Source: DATFVA01 sp963747755 (GTDB lineage Bacteria; Bacteroidota; Ignavibacteria; Ignavibacteriales; Ignavibacteriaceae). Taken from it: a stretch of DNA of 64,000 nucleotides. Below are positions 8,304-18,021 of this stretch, piece by piece (positions within the stretch are counted from its first letter, which is position 1; every line of letters begins with the position of its first letter). A program made the translations under genes and the position numbers. The stretch spans positions 620,001-684,000 of the forward strand of contig CAVVGK010000011.1 of the NCBI GenBank assembly GCA_963747755.1, written 5' to 3'. A model generated the notes under the pieces. It was not told the origin of the DNA, made no database searches, and saw nothing but the letters and a program-made list of their open reading frames with translations.

Positions 8304-10889
8304 ATGACTTCAGGAGAAATAAGACAGCAGTTTTTAGATTTTTTTGCCGAAAAAGGACATCGGATTGTGCCAAGTTCACCAGTTGTCCCTTTTGACGATC
8401 CGACACTTTTGTTTACAAATGCCGGCATGAACCAGTTCAAGGATGTATTTCTTGGAAAAGGTAAACGGGAATATACCAGGGCAGCAGATACCCAGAAATG
8501 TATCCGTGTAAGTGGTAAACATAATGACCTGGAAGAGGTCGGAAATGATACTTACCATCATACTTTTTTTGAGATGCTGGGAAATTGGTCATTCGGTGAT
8601 TATTATAAGGCTGAGGCAATCAGCTGGGCCTGGGAACTTCTCACTGAGGTTTGGAAACTCCCTAAAGAACGGTTATGGGCAACGGTTTTTAGAACAGATG
8701 ATGAGGCCTATGAATACTGGAAAACTAAAACGGATATAAACTCCGAACATATTCTCAGGTTTGATGAAAAGGATAATTTCTGGGAAATGGGAGAGACCGG
8801 ACCCTGCGGACCATGTTCCGAAATCCATATCAACCTGGGAAAAAATTACAATAACCCTGAATATGTTAATGCTGGAACTTCCGAATGTATTGAAATATGG
8901 AACCTTGTCTTTATTCAATATGACAGAGATGAAAAAGGCATACTCCATGACCTTCCATTAAAACATATTGATACCGGGATGGGTTTTGAAAGGGTTTGTG
9001 CGGTTCTTCAGAATAAAGAATCCAACTATGATACAGATATTTTTATGCCATTGATAAACAGGATCTCGGAGATATCTCGTGTTAAATATGAAAAGGAAGA
9101 AGATAAGATATCCATGCGTGTTATTGCAGACCATATCAGGGCTCTTACTTTTGCAATAGCTGACGGCGCTGTTCCTGGGAATGAAGGGCGCGGATACGTC
9201 TTAAGGAGAATATTGAGAAGGGCTTCGCGCTATGGCAGAAAGATAAATCTTCATAAACCCTTCCTTTTTGAAATTGTTGATGTACTCGCCTCTTTAATGG
9301 GTGGTATCTTTCCTGAATTGAAAGAGAAGAAAACTTATATCAAAAAAGTAATCCGGTCTGAGGAGGAAAGTTTTAATGTAACTCTTGACCGGGGAATTGA
9401 ATTATTCGATGAGTTAATAAAAGTATTGCAAAAAAATAATCTGAAAGTAATTCCCGGTGAAGAAGTTTTTAAACTTTATGATACTTTTGGCTTCCCCGTT
9501 GATCTCACGAATATAATGGCCAGGGAAAAAGGCTTTACAATCGATGAAGGAGGCTTTAATGAATTAATGAAGCTTCAGCAGCAGAGGGGAAGAGAGGCTT
9601 CAAGAGAAAAACTGGCTTCAATTCATATCTCCACTGAAGATTTGAATTCCTTTGAACTTACGGAGCCTGGTAAATCTGAATTTACGGGTTATGATGAACT
9701 GGAATCAGAAGGAAAAATTATCGGGTATAGAAATGATAAGAACAATGACCTTATAATACTGGATAAGTCACCTTTTTACGTTGAGGCCGGAGGTCAGATC
9801 GATGATCGGGGCCAGTTAATCGTAGAAGGTAAATCTTTACCTGTTGTTGATGTCACTAAAATTGATAATAAAATAATTCATGTGGTTGAGAATGAGAAAA
9901 AGCAGCTGATTGCTTCCGGCCAGGATGTAATCGCCCGGGTTGATGAAAAAAGAAGATGGGACATTATGAGGAATCATACTGCAACCCATTTTCTCCATGC
10001 TGCCTTAAGAAAAATACTTGGAAACCATGTTCACCAGGCTGGTTCGTATGTCGGCACAGATAGGCTTCGTTTTGATTTTACTCATTTCGCAAAGTTGTCT
10101 GACGGTGAAATAAAAGAGATTGAGTCCCTTGTAAATGAACAGCTGAGACGAAACCTGCCCAGACAGCATCACAGGAATATTCCCTTCGAAGAAGCAAAGA
10201 AGATGGGTGCACTTATGTTTTTTGGTGACAAATACGGCGACAGAGTTAATGTTGTTCAGTACGGGGATTTCACAATGGAATTCTGTGGAGGTACCCATGT
10301 AAATAATTCTTCGGAAATTGGATTATTTAAAATAATAAGTGAATCCTCCATCGCAAGCGGAGTCAGGAGAATTGAGGCCGTAACTGGACGTGGAGTTGAA
10401 GAATACATTGAGATGCAGTTAAATAAAATAAAAGAATCGGAAGAACATGCCGCCCTTCTGCTGGAAGAGAAGAAAAAACTGGAAAAAGATTTTTCTGAAT
10501 TTAAGCTTAAGGAAAAGCTTGACCAGGTTGGTGTAATTCTTAAAAATCCTGTCAATATCGGCAATATATCTGTATATAAGGGTGAGGTAAATGCTGAAAA
10601 TATGGATGAGTTGAAATCCTTTGGTGATGAGTTAAGAAACAAGACTAAAGAATCTGTAGGAGTACTAATTTCAAGGATTGAAGATAAAGTTGGAATTGTA
10701 TGCGTGGTGAATGATGAACTTATTAAGGCCAAAAAACTTAGTGCAGGAAAGATTGTCGGCTCCCTGGCAAAAATTGCGGGAGGAGGAGGAGGAGGTAAAC
10801 CACACCTTGCAACTGCCGGAGGTAGAGATATTTCTAAAATACCCGTAGTTTTAGAAGAAGTTGAAAAGACAGTTCAGAGTTTTTTATAA
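8304..10889 (+). CDS. alaS: Alanine-tRNA ligase
   Basis: This 861-residue protein charges tRNA-Ala in the cytosol. It has the class II catalytic core at the N-terminus (FFAEKGHRIVPSSPVVP, then FTNAGMNQFKDVFLG), the GETGPCGPCSEIH segment, the editing domain (HTATHFLHAALRKILGNHVH and the CGGTHV zinc ligands near residue 660), and the C-terminal DHHA1/C-Ala region with GGGGGGKPHLATAGG. Length is near the usual 870-880. ATG at 8304 begins the conserved MTSGEIRQQFLDFF. radA follows after 3 bases, so the two are probably co-transcribed. Confidence 0.97.
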   Translation: MTSGEIRQQFLDFFAEKGHRIVPSSPVVPFDDPTLLFTNAGMNQFKDVFLGKGKREYTRAADTQKCIRVSGKHNDLEEVGNDTYHHTFFEMLGNWSFGDYYKAEAISWAWELLTEVWKLPKERLWATVFRTDDEAYEYWKTKTDINSEHILRFDEKDNFWEMGETGPCGPCSEIHINLGKNYNNPEYVNAGTSECIEIWNLVFIQYDRDEKGILHDLPLKHIDTGMGFERVCAVLQNKESNYDTDIFMPLINRISEISRVKYEKEEDKISMRVIADHIRALTFAIADGAVPGNEGRGYVLRRILRRASRYGRKINLHKPFLFEIVDVLASLMGGIFPELKEKKTYIKKVIRSEEESFNVTLDRGIELFDELIKVLQKNNLKVIPGEEVFKLYDTFGFPVDLTNIMAREKGFTIDEGGFNELMKLQQQRGREASREKLASIHISTEDLNSFELTEPGKSEFTGYDELESEGKIIGYRNDKNNDLIILDKSPFYVEAGGQIDDRGQLIVEGKSLPVVDVTKIDNKIIHVVENEKKQLIASGQDVIARVDEKRRWDIMRNHTATHFLHAALRKILGNHVHQAGSYVGTDRLRFDFTHFAKLSDGEIKEIESLVNEQLRRNLPRQHHRNIPFEEAKKMGALMFFGDKYGDRVNVVQYGDFTMEFCGGTHVNNSSEIGLFKIISESSIASGVRRIEAVTGRGVEEYIEMQLNKIKESEEHAALLLEEKKKLEKDFSEFKLKEKLDQVGVILKNPVNIGNISVYKGEVNAENMDELKSFGDELRNKTKESVGVLISRIEDKVGIVCVVNDELIKAKKLSAGKIVGSLAKIAGGGGGGKPHLATAGGRDISKIPVVLEEVEKTVQSFL

Positions 10890-10892
10890 AAA

Positions 10893-12248
10893 ATGAAAAC
10901 CAAACCCAGGATTAAATACATCTGTTCAAACTGCGGTTATGAATCACTGCGATGGCTTGGTAAATGTCCTGAATGCGAAGAATGGAATTCTTTTACAGAG
11001 GAGATCCTTGAAACCCGCCAGCGAAAGGCATCTCCACCATCCCGCAGACCATCTATCCCGAGGATAAGCGAAATTTCAGCAAAAGAAGATGAAAGGATTA
11101 AGACAGGGATTATGGAGTTCGACAGGGTACTGGGCGGGGGCTTTATGCCTGGCTCTGTTGTATTGTTCGGCGGTGATCCGGGTATCGGGAAGTCAACTCT
11201 GGCAATGCAGGCAGCCGCACGGATAAATGATAAAGTATTGTATGTCAGCGGAGAGGAATCCGCCAGGCAAATTAAGCTGCGTGCGGATCGCCTAAAGATT
11301 TCATCCGATAATTTTTACTTCCTCCCCGAGACTGACATGAATACAATTATCGGATCAATTAGGGATACTTCACCTGCTGTGGTTATAATTGATTCTATTC
11401 AGACAATGTATAGGAGTGAGTTCGAAAATTCTCCTGGTACTGTCACCCAGATAAGAGAATCTACATCTCTCCTTATGGATGAGGCAAAGAAAAACCACTT
11501 CTGCGTAATGATTATTGGTCATGTTACTAAGGAGGGATTTATAGCAGGACCGAAAGTTCTTGAGCATATTGTCGATGCAGTAATCCAGTTTGAGGGAGAA
11601 TCACATCATTCTTTCAGGATTCTACGTGCCCAGAAGAACCGTTTCGGCAGCACGAATGAAATCGGAATCTTCGAAATGCAGGAGGATGGCCTCCAGGAGG
11701 TTAAAAATCCAAGTGAATTGTTTCTCAGTGAACGGGGCACAAAAATCTCCGGTTCCATCGTTACTGCAAGCATTGAAGGTACGCGACCTATTTTGCTTGA
11801 AGTTCAGGCGCTTGTTACCCCCTCTAATTACGGAAACCCGCAGAGAGTGGCCACGGGGTTCGATTATAGAAGATTATCCATCCTGCTTGCGGTACTTGAG
11901 AAAAGAAATGGCTACAGGTTGAGTGCAAATAACGTCTTTTTAAACATGGCAGGCGGGGTGAAAATAGATGAACCCGCAGTTGATCTTGCAGTCTGCTGCA
12001 GTATAGCCTCAAGCCTTCTGGATAAACCGGCTGAAAACACTATTGTGGTCATAGGTGAGGTAGGACTCGGAGGGGAAATCCGGAGCGTTGCTAATATTGA
12101 AAAAAGAATATCAGAAGCAGAGAAACTGGGGTTTAAGAAGACGATTATCCCGGCAAATAATCTAAAGTCATTGAAATCAAAAAACATCACTAAAGTTATA
12201 CCTGTAAACACAATTTCCGAGGCTATTTTCAATATTTTTGGAAATTGA
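10893..12248 (+). CDS. radA: DNA repair protein RadA
   Basis: The 451-residue product is a RecA-like ATPase that drives branch migration in recombinational repair. It has an N-terminal four-cysteine zinc finger (Cys11, Cys14, Cys25, Cys28), a Walker A motif GGDPGIGKST near residue 93, the RadA-specific KNRFG motif (AQKNRFGSTNEIGIFEM, about 245-260) and a C-terminal Lon-like domain (VFLNMAGGVKIDEPAVDLAV). Length is typical. It starts 3 bases after alaS, so expression is probably coupled to it. Confidence 0.96.
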   Translation: MKTKPRIKYICSNCGYESLRWLGKCPECEEWNSFTEEILETRQRKASPPSRRPSIPRISEISAKEDERIKTGIMEFDRVLGGGFMPGSVVLFGGDPGIGKSTLAMQAAARINDKVLYVSGEESARQIKLRADRLKISSDNFYFLPETDMNTIIGSIRDTSPAVVIIDSIQTMYRSEFENSPGTVTQIRESTSLLMDEAKKNHFCVMIIGHVTKEGFIAGPKVLEHIVDAVIQFEGESHHSFRILRAQKNRFGSTNEIGIFEMQEDGLQEVKNPSELFLSERGTKISGSIVTASIEGTRPILLEVQALVTPSNYGNPQRVATGFDYRRLSILLAVLEKRNGYRLSANNVFLNMAGGVKIDEPAVDLAVCCSIASSLLDKPAENTIVVIGEVGLGGEIRSVANIEKRISEAEKLGFKKTIIPANNLKSLKSKNITKVIPVNTISEAIFNIFGN

Positions 12249-12348
12249 TTAATATCACAATTTTATTCCATTCCTGCTTCACAAACACACCAAAAATGCA
12301 TATATGAAAATTTTCTTTGTTTTTTTGTTTTATAATGGTATTTTTCTG

Positions 12349-12366
12349 CACGGTTTAAAGACCGTG
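12349..12366 (+). promoter_or_regulatory. Hairpin in the leader of the RRM protein gene
   Basis: CACGGT (12349-12354), a six-base loop and ACCGTG (12361-12366) form a perfect 6-bp stem about 33 bases before the GTG start of the RNA-binding protein. The flanking sequence is T-rich. It could be a translation control element, or a weak terminator for radA. Confidence 0.4.
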
Positions 12367-12399
12367 GTTATTTTTCAATTATTTTTCAGAGGTAAGTTA

Positions 12400-12651
12400 G
12401 TGAGTACTAAGCTTTTTGTTGGATCACTCCCCTGGGCGGTTACAGATGATTCTCTTCGCGCAGCTTTTGAACCACACGGTACAGTTGTTTCTGCGAAGGT
12501 TATCACCGATCGTCAGACCGGTAGATCCAGAGGTTTCGGATTCGTTGAAATGTCCAATGAAACCGAAGCAGATGCTGCAATTAATGCGCTTAATGGTTCA
12601 GAACTTAGCGGACGCAGCATTATTGTCAGTGAAGCAAAACCTAAGAGTTAG
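12400..12651 (+). CDS. Small RRM RNA-binding protein
   Basis: The 83-residue protein is a single RNA-recognition motif: RNP2 is KLFVGSL at the N-terminus and RNP1 is RGFGFVEM near residue 47, with a closing AAINALNGSELSGRSIIVSEAKPK strand-helix pattern. The start is GTG at 12400 with an AGAGG site just upstream; an ATG at 12304 in the same frame would add 32 hydrophobic residues foreign to the family and is rejected. Such small RRM proteins are known in cyanobacteria and Bacteroidota as cold-induced RNA chaperones. A hairpin lies in the leader and an intrinsic terminator follows the stop. Confidence 0.92.
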   Translation: MSTKLFVGSLPWAVTDDSLRAAFEPHGTVVSAKVITDRQTGRSRGFGFVEMSNETEADAAINALNGSELSGRSIIVSEAKPKS

Positions 12652-12677
12652 TTCCAGGTTAGCTTTCTGTTTTTCGG

Positions 12678-12706
12678 GCGCTCTTTTCCGGAGCGCTTTT
12701 TTATTT
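12678..12706 (+). terminator. Rho-independent terminator after the RRM gene
   Basis: GCGCTC (12678-12683), a 7-base loop and GAGCGC (12691-12696) form a perfect 6-bp GC-rich stem followed by a T-rich run. It lies 26 bases after the RRM stop. Confidence 0.85.
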
Positions 12707-12716
12707 TAAATTTTCG

Positions 12717-15131
12717 TTAAAATAAAACCGAATTTATTCCGACCCGGAAATTGTTCTCGCCAAGGTAATTGAGTCTCCATGCAAATTCAATTTTTAGAGG
12801 AATAAGGACCTGTGAAATTCCAATTCCCGCTTCGTAGAATGGATGGGGAAATGTGCGCACCTTAACCGGAAGATATGTTGTAGTTTCTCTCCCAATATCG
12901 CTATATGCCACATTAAAGAACGTGCTGAGTTGAATCCCCCAATCTCGCAGACCGGGAATTTTCAGGGCTCTAAAAATTAAATCCTGGAAATCATGTTCCA
13001 GGTTTATAGTAATAACCCTGCTTCCGAAAATCTCATTAACATTTAAAGTTCTAAATGAAAAGCGCTGAAACAGAAAATCTATATTTCCGGGTAGGGCATA
13101 GAGAGATTGATAATGCAGACTTCCCCGGTTATACATCCCCATTATTCTGTAAGCAAGATGTCTGGATGTGAACGTGTTTAACGACCCGCTCAGAATCATT
13201 TTATAAGTGGTATATTCAAGGCCGCTGTTTAAGATATTCTTGTCGGATAGTTCAATATTTCCTCTTATTGTAATGTAAGATTCTCCGCTTGAGATTCTTC
13301 TTCTGAAGTATCCGTCTTCAATATAATCCCTGAAGTCTAATTTAAATCCTGCTGATACCGCATTTATCCTGGCTTCGTAGACTACCTGGTTAGGAGGGTA
13401 TGTTCTGTTCCGGTTAAAGAAAGAAAAATCAGTTTTTGTTATGGCGCTATTATCAGTGTGGTTTTTATAACCCGCAGTTAATGTCACTACAGGAAAAACT
13501 TCCCCTGATAAATTAAATTCAAATCCCTTTGTATAGTAATAGTTTCTGAATTCGTATTTAGTGATAAGGGCCAGAAGAGATGGAATTAGTTTACCATATT
13601 CTTCAGATTCGCCGAAAAGGATATTTAATTTATTATAGGTGCTAAATCCTATCGAATATGTCCTGTAATCACCAAATAAATATTCCAGTCTGAGGTCTTC
13701 TTTCAGTTTTTCATCTGAGAATCCATAGGAAAAATTCATCTCGCCATTAAGTCTTCTCTCTGCAGCATCCTCAAGGAATAAACCAAAATCAATGGTATTA
13801 CCTTCTACACGATTAAAATGATACATTCCAAGGGGCGCACTCACGGCAAAATTATTCGTTAAATAAATCCTGGAAGAGAGAAAAGAAAACTTATCCCAGA
13901 AGGTCAGGGGAATATTTTCAAGGCTGTCAATCCTTTCATATGCCGTTGCTTCCGCCGGGGTGTTGGGAAGGCTTTGGATAGAACTCCAGTAGGTCGAATC
14001 CTTTTCGTCTGCCCCAGGAACAACCTTAATGATAGCTTTACCAAAATCGCTGTCTTCAAGTGGAGGATTTATTTTGTAATCGTAAAGAATCGTGGTGAGT
14101 TCGAATGCGAATCTGGCAAGGTTGAGATAATTTGCATTAACGTAAATCCGGTAGTCTACCGGCATCATTATAGAATCGGTAAACGCTGTGAATTGCTGAA
14201 AGACAGAAACAGAATCAAATAAGCCTCCTGTATTCGCAGCATCATTGAGGTTTAGATCGACCTCCAGTAAGTCATAGGAATCTGCAGCTATATATAGGCT
14301 TCCCATAAACCCAGGATCATGATTATCTTCCGGGGCTATGTGAATCTGGTATACTGTGGTATTATTTATGGCCAGAGTGTTTTCGATATAATAATAGTAA
14401 TAGGACAGGGCATTGTCTGATAAAGGACCAGGCAGATCCTCTCCGAGAAAGTTCACCGATTCCTCATAAAAATTCTGAATCAGTCTCCCCCCCGTTAATA
14501 TGTTTATAGAAGATGGCAGATTAGCTGTTTGTTTTCTTGCAAGGATTAATTCTTTATAACTATCCGGTTTTTTATAAAATCCTTCACTTTGATTCTCGAT
14601 GATTGCCGAGATTTTCAGTGGAATTGTGTCATTGCCGCCGATATTAACACCTATGCTGCTATTGCCCGCACTGATATCACCCTGGGTTTTAACTATACCC
14701 TTAGTGTAAGCCATAAATTCGTAACTTTTTAACAGGGCAGTACGCTTTTTTTTCCTTCTAATTGCCTTCCTGATGATCTCAAGGGCGGGATTCACACCTG
14801 GTAGAACCGTAATGAGAGGAAGACTGACGGTTGTCTGCTTCAAGGTGAAATTTCTTCTAACAATACCAGAATCAGCCTTTATTTTTACCGAGTCAGAAAT
14901 ATACCCTATATAAGAGGCTATGAGGTCATAAGAACCCGGTGCAAGTTTAAGCTCAAATCTCCCATTACTGTTTGCGGAAGTGCCAAGAGTTGTACCGCTT
15001 ACCCTTATATTAGCAAAAGGCAGGGGGTTTTCAGCATCATCGGTTACCCCGCCTTTAATTACAACCTGTTGAGCTGAAGCTGATGAAAGAAATAGCCCTA
15101 TGGTGATTATAATGAGAAACTGCTTCATCAA
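12717..15131 (-). CDS. DUF5686 / carboxypeptidase-regulatory-like outer-membrane protein
   Basis: The 804-residue protein has a signal peptide (about 1-20, ending SASAQ), a CarboxypepD_reg-like beta-sandwich (about 23-105: GGVTDDAENPLPFANIRVSG) and then a long beta-rich region of the DUF5686 type ending in an outer-membrane barrel with a terminal phenylalanine (GINSVLF). These proteins are common in Bacteroidota and relatives; function is unknown, though the architecture resembles TonB-linked barrels without a plug. The gene is divergent from the lysine-ketoglutarate reductase gene with only 36 bases between the chosen starts, so their promoters must overlap coding sequence or each other. Confidence 0.86.
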   Translation of the reverse strand: MMKQFLIIITIGLFLSSASAQQVVIKGGVTDDAENPLPFANIRVSGTTLGTSANSNGRFELKLAPGSYDLIASYIGYISDSVKIKADSGIVRRNFTLKQTTVSLPLITVLPGVNPALEIIRKAIRRKKKRTALLKSYEFMAYTKGIVKTQGDISAGNSSIGVNIGGNDTIPLKISAIIENQSEGFYKKPDSYKELILARKQTANLPSSINILTGGRLIQNFYEESVNFLGEDLPGPLSDNALSYYYYYIENTLAINNTTVYQIHIAPEDNHDPGFMGSLYIAADSYDLLEVDLNLNDAANTGGLFDSVSVFQQFTAFTDSIMMPVDYRIYVNANYLNLARFAFELTTILYDYKINPPLEDSDFGKAIIKVVPGADEKDSTYWSSIQSLPNTPAEATAYERIDSLENIPLTFWDKFSFLSSRIYLTNNFAVSAPLGMYHFNRVEGNTIDFGLFLEDAAERRLNGEMNFSYGFSDEKLKEDLRLEYLFGDYRTYSIGFSTYNKLNILFGESEEYGKLIPSLLALITKYEFRNYYYTKGFEFNLSGEVFPVVTLTAGYKNHTDNSAITKTDFSFFNRNRTYPPNQVVYEARINAVSAGFKLDFRDYIEDGYFRRRISSGESYITIRGNIELSDKNILNSGLEYTTYKMILSGSLNTFTSRHLAYRIMGMYNRGSLHYQSLYALPGNIDFLFQRFSFRTLNVNEIFGSRVITINLEHDFQDLIFRALKIPGLRDWGIQLSTFFNVAYSDIGRETTTYLPVKVRTFPHPFYEAGIGISQVLIPLKIEFAWRLNYLGENNFRVGINSVLF

Positions 15132-15167
15132 AAATTTCTTAAATTGAAGACTAAATATCGGGAAATA

Positions 15168-16523
15168 ATGAATAATACAATAGGAATATTAAGAGAAGGC
15201 ATTAACAAAAAAGGTGAAAAAAGAGTAGCTGTTACTCCCGATTTTGCCGCTGGCATTGTGAAAAAAGGACATAAGCTCATTGTGCAGCCGGCACAAAACC
15301 CTACCACTGGGGAAATAAAAAGAGCATTTTCTGACGCAGAATATTTGAAAGCCGGAGCTGAAATAAATGAAGATCTTTCGAAGACTGAAGTTATTTTCGG
15401 ATTAAAAGAAATTCCGGTTAAAAGAATTCTGCCGGAGAAAGTCTACCTGTTATTTTCACATACATTTAAAGGACAGCTGAAAAACAGAGAAATGCTTAAG
15501 GCATTCGTTGATTTAAGAACTACAGTAATTGATTATGAACTGATAAGGGATGCAAACCACCACAGGCTTATAACTGCCTTTACATATAATGCCGGATATG
15601 CAGGCATGGTTGATACATTATGGTCATTAGGGCAGAGACTGAAAATTAAAGGAATCAGTAATCCTTTCGAGAATATTCCCCAGGCAATTGAAGGTGAAGA
15701 CCTTCAGGCAATAAGGGATTTAATTTCAGAGGCAGGTAAACAAATATCGGAACACGGCACACCGCGGGAAATTCCACCTGTAATAACCTGTTTTCTGGGA
15801 AAGGGAAAGACAAGTTTCGCAGCACAACAGATTTATGATCTTCTTCCGGTTGAGGAAATTACCTCTGACATGCTCCGGGAGGTATTTCATCGTGGTTCGC
15901 GAAAAAAAGTATATAAGCTTATTCTTTCGATCAATGAGGCTTACCGGCTTAAAGCAGGAGAAGGTATCAATCCCGAAACCTATCAGAGATTAAATAAAAA
16001 ACAAAAACGTCAGCATTACCTTATATATCCCGAATTTTATGAATCAAATCTGGACACTATAATCCATTTCATTTCCATCTTGATGAACTGTATTTTATGG
16101 GAACCCAAGTATCCGAGAGCTCTTCCAAAAACTATGATAAAAAAGTTGTTCAAAGAGAACCAGAACCTTATTGCCATAGGTGATATAACCTGCGACCCTA
16201 ATGGATCTATAGAATTCTCAAAAGAAACCTGGATTGACGATCCGGTTTATATCTATAATCCTTTAAGCGAAACAATAAGAATGGGATTTGAGGGAGATGG
16301 AGTAGCGGTAATGTCAGTTACCAACCTTCCCTGTGAGTTTTCAACAGATGCTTCCCGTCAGTTCAGCAAAGATCTTTCTGCATTTCTGGATACGATTATT
16401 TCGGCGGATTATAGTAATAGCCTTGAAGAATCAGGATTGCCTGAGGAGATTAAAAGGGCTGTAATTATTTGGAGAGGTAATTTCACCAACGATTATTTTT
16501 ATATGAATAATTATATAGCCTGA
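15168..16523 (+). CDS. Lysine-ketoglutarate reductase-type protein (saccharopine-forming)
   Basis: The 451-residue protein matches the N-terminal (LKR) half of eukaryotic alpha-aminoadipic semialdehyde synthase. It opens with IGILREGINKKGEKRVAVTP, the alanine-dehydrogenase/LKR N-terminal motif, followed by YLLFSHTFKGQ, which is characteristic of LKR. The enzyme condenses lysine with 2-oxoglutarate to saccharopine using NADPH. The start is ATG at 15168 with GGGA upstream; an in-frame TTG at 15144 is less likely. The partner saccharopine dehydrogenase gene converges on it with 3 bases between the stops. Together they would yield 2-aminoadipate semialdehyde and glutamate. Confidence 0.85.
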   Translation: MNNTIGILREGINKKGEKRVAVTPDFAAGIVKKGHKLIVQPAQNPTTGEIKRAFSDAEYLKAGAEINEDLSKTEVIFGLKEIPVKRILPEKVYLLFSHTFKGQLKNREMLKAFVDLRTTVIDYELIRDANHHRLITAFTYNAGYAGMVDTLWSLGQRLKIKGISNPFENIPQAIEGEDLQAIRDLISEAGKQISEHGTPREIPPVITCFLGKGKTSFAAQQIYDLLPVEEITSDMLREVFHRGSRKKVYKLILSINEAYRLKAGEGINPETYQRLNKKQKRQHYLIYPEFYESNLDTIIHFISILMNCILWEPKYPRALPKTMIKKLFKENQNLIAIGDITCDPNGSIEFSKETWIDDPVYIYNPLSETIRMGFEGDGVAVMSVTNLPCEFSTDASRQFSKDLSAFLDTIISADYSNSLEESGLPEEIKRAVIIWRGNFTNDYFYMNNYIA

Positions 16524-16526
16524 TCT

Positions 16527-17861
16527 TTAATCTGCCGTTGCGGACTCATGAAATTTGATGCCGTATTCCTCCAGCTCTTTTAATACCGGGATATAAATAT
16601 CCGGGTGAATCGGAATTACAACACCCTTTTCTTTTATCGCTCCTTCAGCAATTAATTTTACTGCAATACCAGCAGGTAGCCCTCCGGTGTGTGTCATTGC
16701 AGTATTTAATTTATCCTTACCTTTATAGATCATCGTTGAAGATATCTTTTTCCTGCCTCCTGATGATTTATATTTTATTTCGGTCTGGAGTACAACCATG
16801 TCCCGGTCGCCATCCCTGAATTCCCATTTATCCATCAGTAGATTCAGAAGTATCTGTGCTGATGTGGCCTGTCCATTATTAATTTTTCTATGACTAAATA
16901 AATCCAGCCAGCTGATCTTCTTAAATGTTTCATCATTCTTTGAAATATTCAGGTAAGATGCAATTTCATCTTCCAGAGGTTTACCGTTTGAGCACGGCAG
17001 TGAAGATTTTATCCATTCTGAAAAAGTCATATCATCGGTTCTTTTCCATACTCTCTTGTTATCCGTAAGTCCAATTCTGACTAATGCATCCCATGCTTCA
17101 CAGAAACCGGGTCTTCTGAGGGTGCCCCGGTAAAAATCACTTACACTATCTAATCCATATTTCTGAATATATGATATTGAATCTCTGTTGGGATAAGCTT
17201 CAAAACTACCCAGACCTGGAACCCTGATTTTTTCCGTATTCAAAAACATTTTTTCATAAGGAACTTCTTTTATCTCTGAATTCTCTTTATACCTTGCATT
17301 CCCCTGGCCCGCAAGGATTACGTTCATCGGACTCCAGGTAAACTTGTAATGCCACGGGTTATCGTCAGACTCAGGGGAGATTAAGGCACCACAGAAAGAT
17401 TTCAGGGAGATAATTTCTCCTCCTTCACCTTCAACCTTTTCCTTCATCTGCATTACATCCATGTGGTCAATTCCCGGATCTAATCCCATCTCATTAAGAA
17501 AAATCAGTCCGCTTTTTTTCACATCTTCATCCAGTTTCATCATCCCGGACGAAATGTAGGAAGCAGTAACCATATTTGTTTTTTGCTTTAGACACTCAGA
17601 GGCTATTAACTCATGCATTGTCGGAGGAAGAAAGGAGATTACTATATCAGCATTCGAAATTTCTTTCTCTCTCTGCAGGTCATCTAATGCATCAAATTTG
17701 ATTGCCCTGCCAAGAGGATTATTTCCGATCTTTTGGTCGACAAGATTATAATCAAAGTCACCCACAGTAATTTTCCATTGATGCAAGCCTGCATTCTCCA
17801 GCAGATAGGCTATTAAAGCTGTTGCGGTTCTACCTGCCCCGATTACAAATATATTTTTCAT
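16527..17861 (-). CDS. Saccharopine dehydrogenase
   Basis: The 444-residue protein begins with a Rossmann nucleotide-binding motif (IFVIGAGRTATALIAYLLE) and contains NEMGLDPGIDHMDVMQ (about residues 120-135), a hallmark of saccharopine dehydrogenase / LYS9-type enzymes. HTGGLPAGIAVKLIAEGAI near residue 390 is also conserved. It would split saccharopine into 2-aminoadipate semialdehyde and glutamate. It pairs with the LKR-like gene that converges on it. Spermidine-linked and carboxynorspermidine relatives share the fold, but the neighbour makes the lysine role likely. Confidence 0.88.
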   Translation of the reverse strand: MKNIFVIGAGRTATALIAYLLENAGLHQWKITVGDFDYNLVDQKIGNNPLGRAIKFDALDDLQREKEISNADIVISFLPPTMHELIASECLKQKTNMVTASYISSGMMKLDEDVKKSGLIFLNEMGLDPGIDHMDVMQMKEKVEGEGGEIISLKSFCGALISPESDDNPWHYKFTWSPMNVILAGQGNARYKENSEIKEVPYEKMFLNTEKIRVPGLGSFEAYPNRDSISYIQKYGLDSVSDFYRGTLRRPGFCEAWDALVRIGLTDNKRVWKRTDDMTFSEWIKSSLPCSNGKPLEDEIASYLNISKNDETFKKISWLDLFSHRKINNGQATSAQILLNLLMDKWEFRDGDRDMVVLQTEIKYKSSGGRKKISSTMIYKGKDKLNTAMTHTGGLPAGIAVKLIAEGAIKEKGVVIPIHPDIYIPVLKELEEYGIKFHESATAD

Positions 17862-18021
17862 ACAGCAATTATATTTTTTAATTTCAAACCTAAGACTTTA
17901 TACAATAAATCACCAAATCACACATTACTTCAATAATTTATTTTAACATTTAATAATCCTGAGAATAATCATATTTTGTATGATTCATCTTTACAAACTT
18001 ATTATTTATAAAGGACACTTT

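Noticed and set aside
10256..10732. Long antisense open frame of 158 codons inside alaS
   Set aside because: It lies wholly opposite a conserved synthetase gene; its serine/phenylalanine-rich translation is what antisense of a Lys/Glu-rich gene gives.
12304..12399. Extended N-terminus for the RRM protein
   Set aside because: The 32 added residues are hydrophobic and T-rich-derived, unlike RRM proteins; GTG at 12400 has a better ribosome site and gives the usual length.
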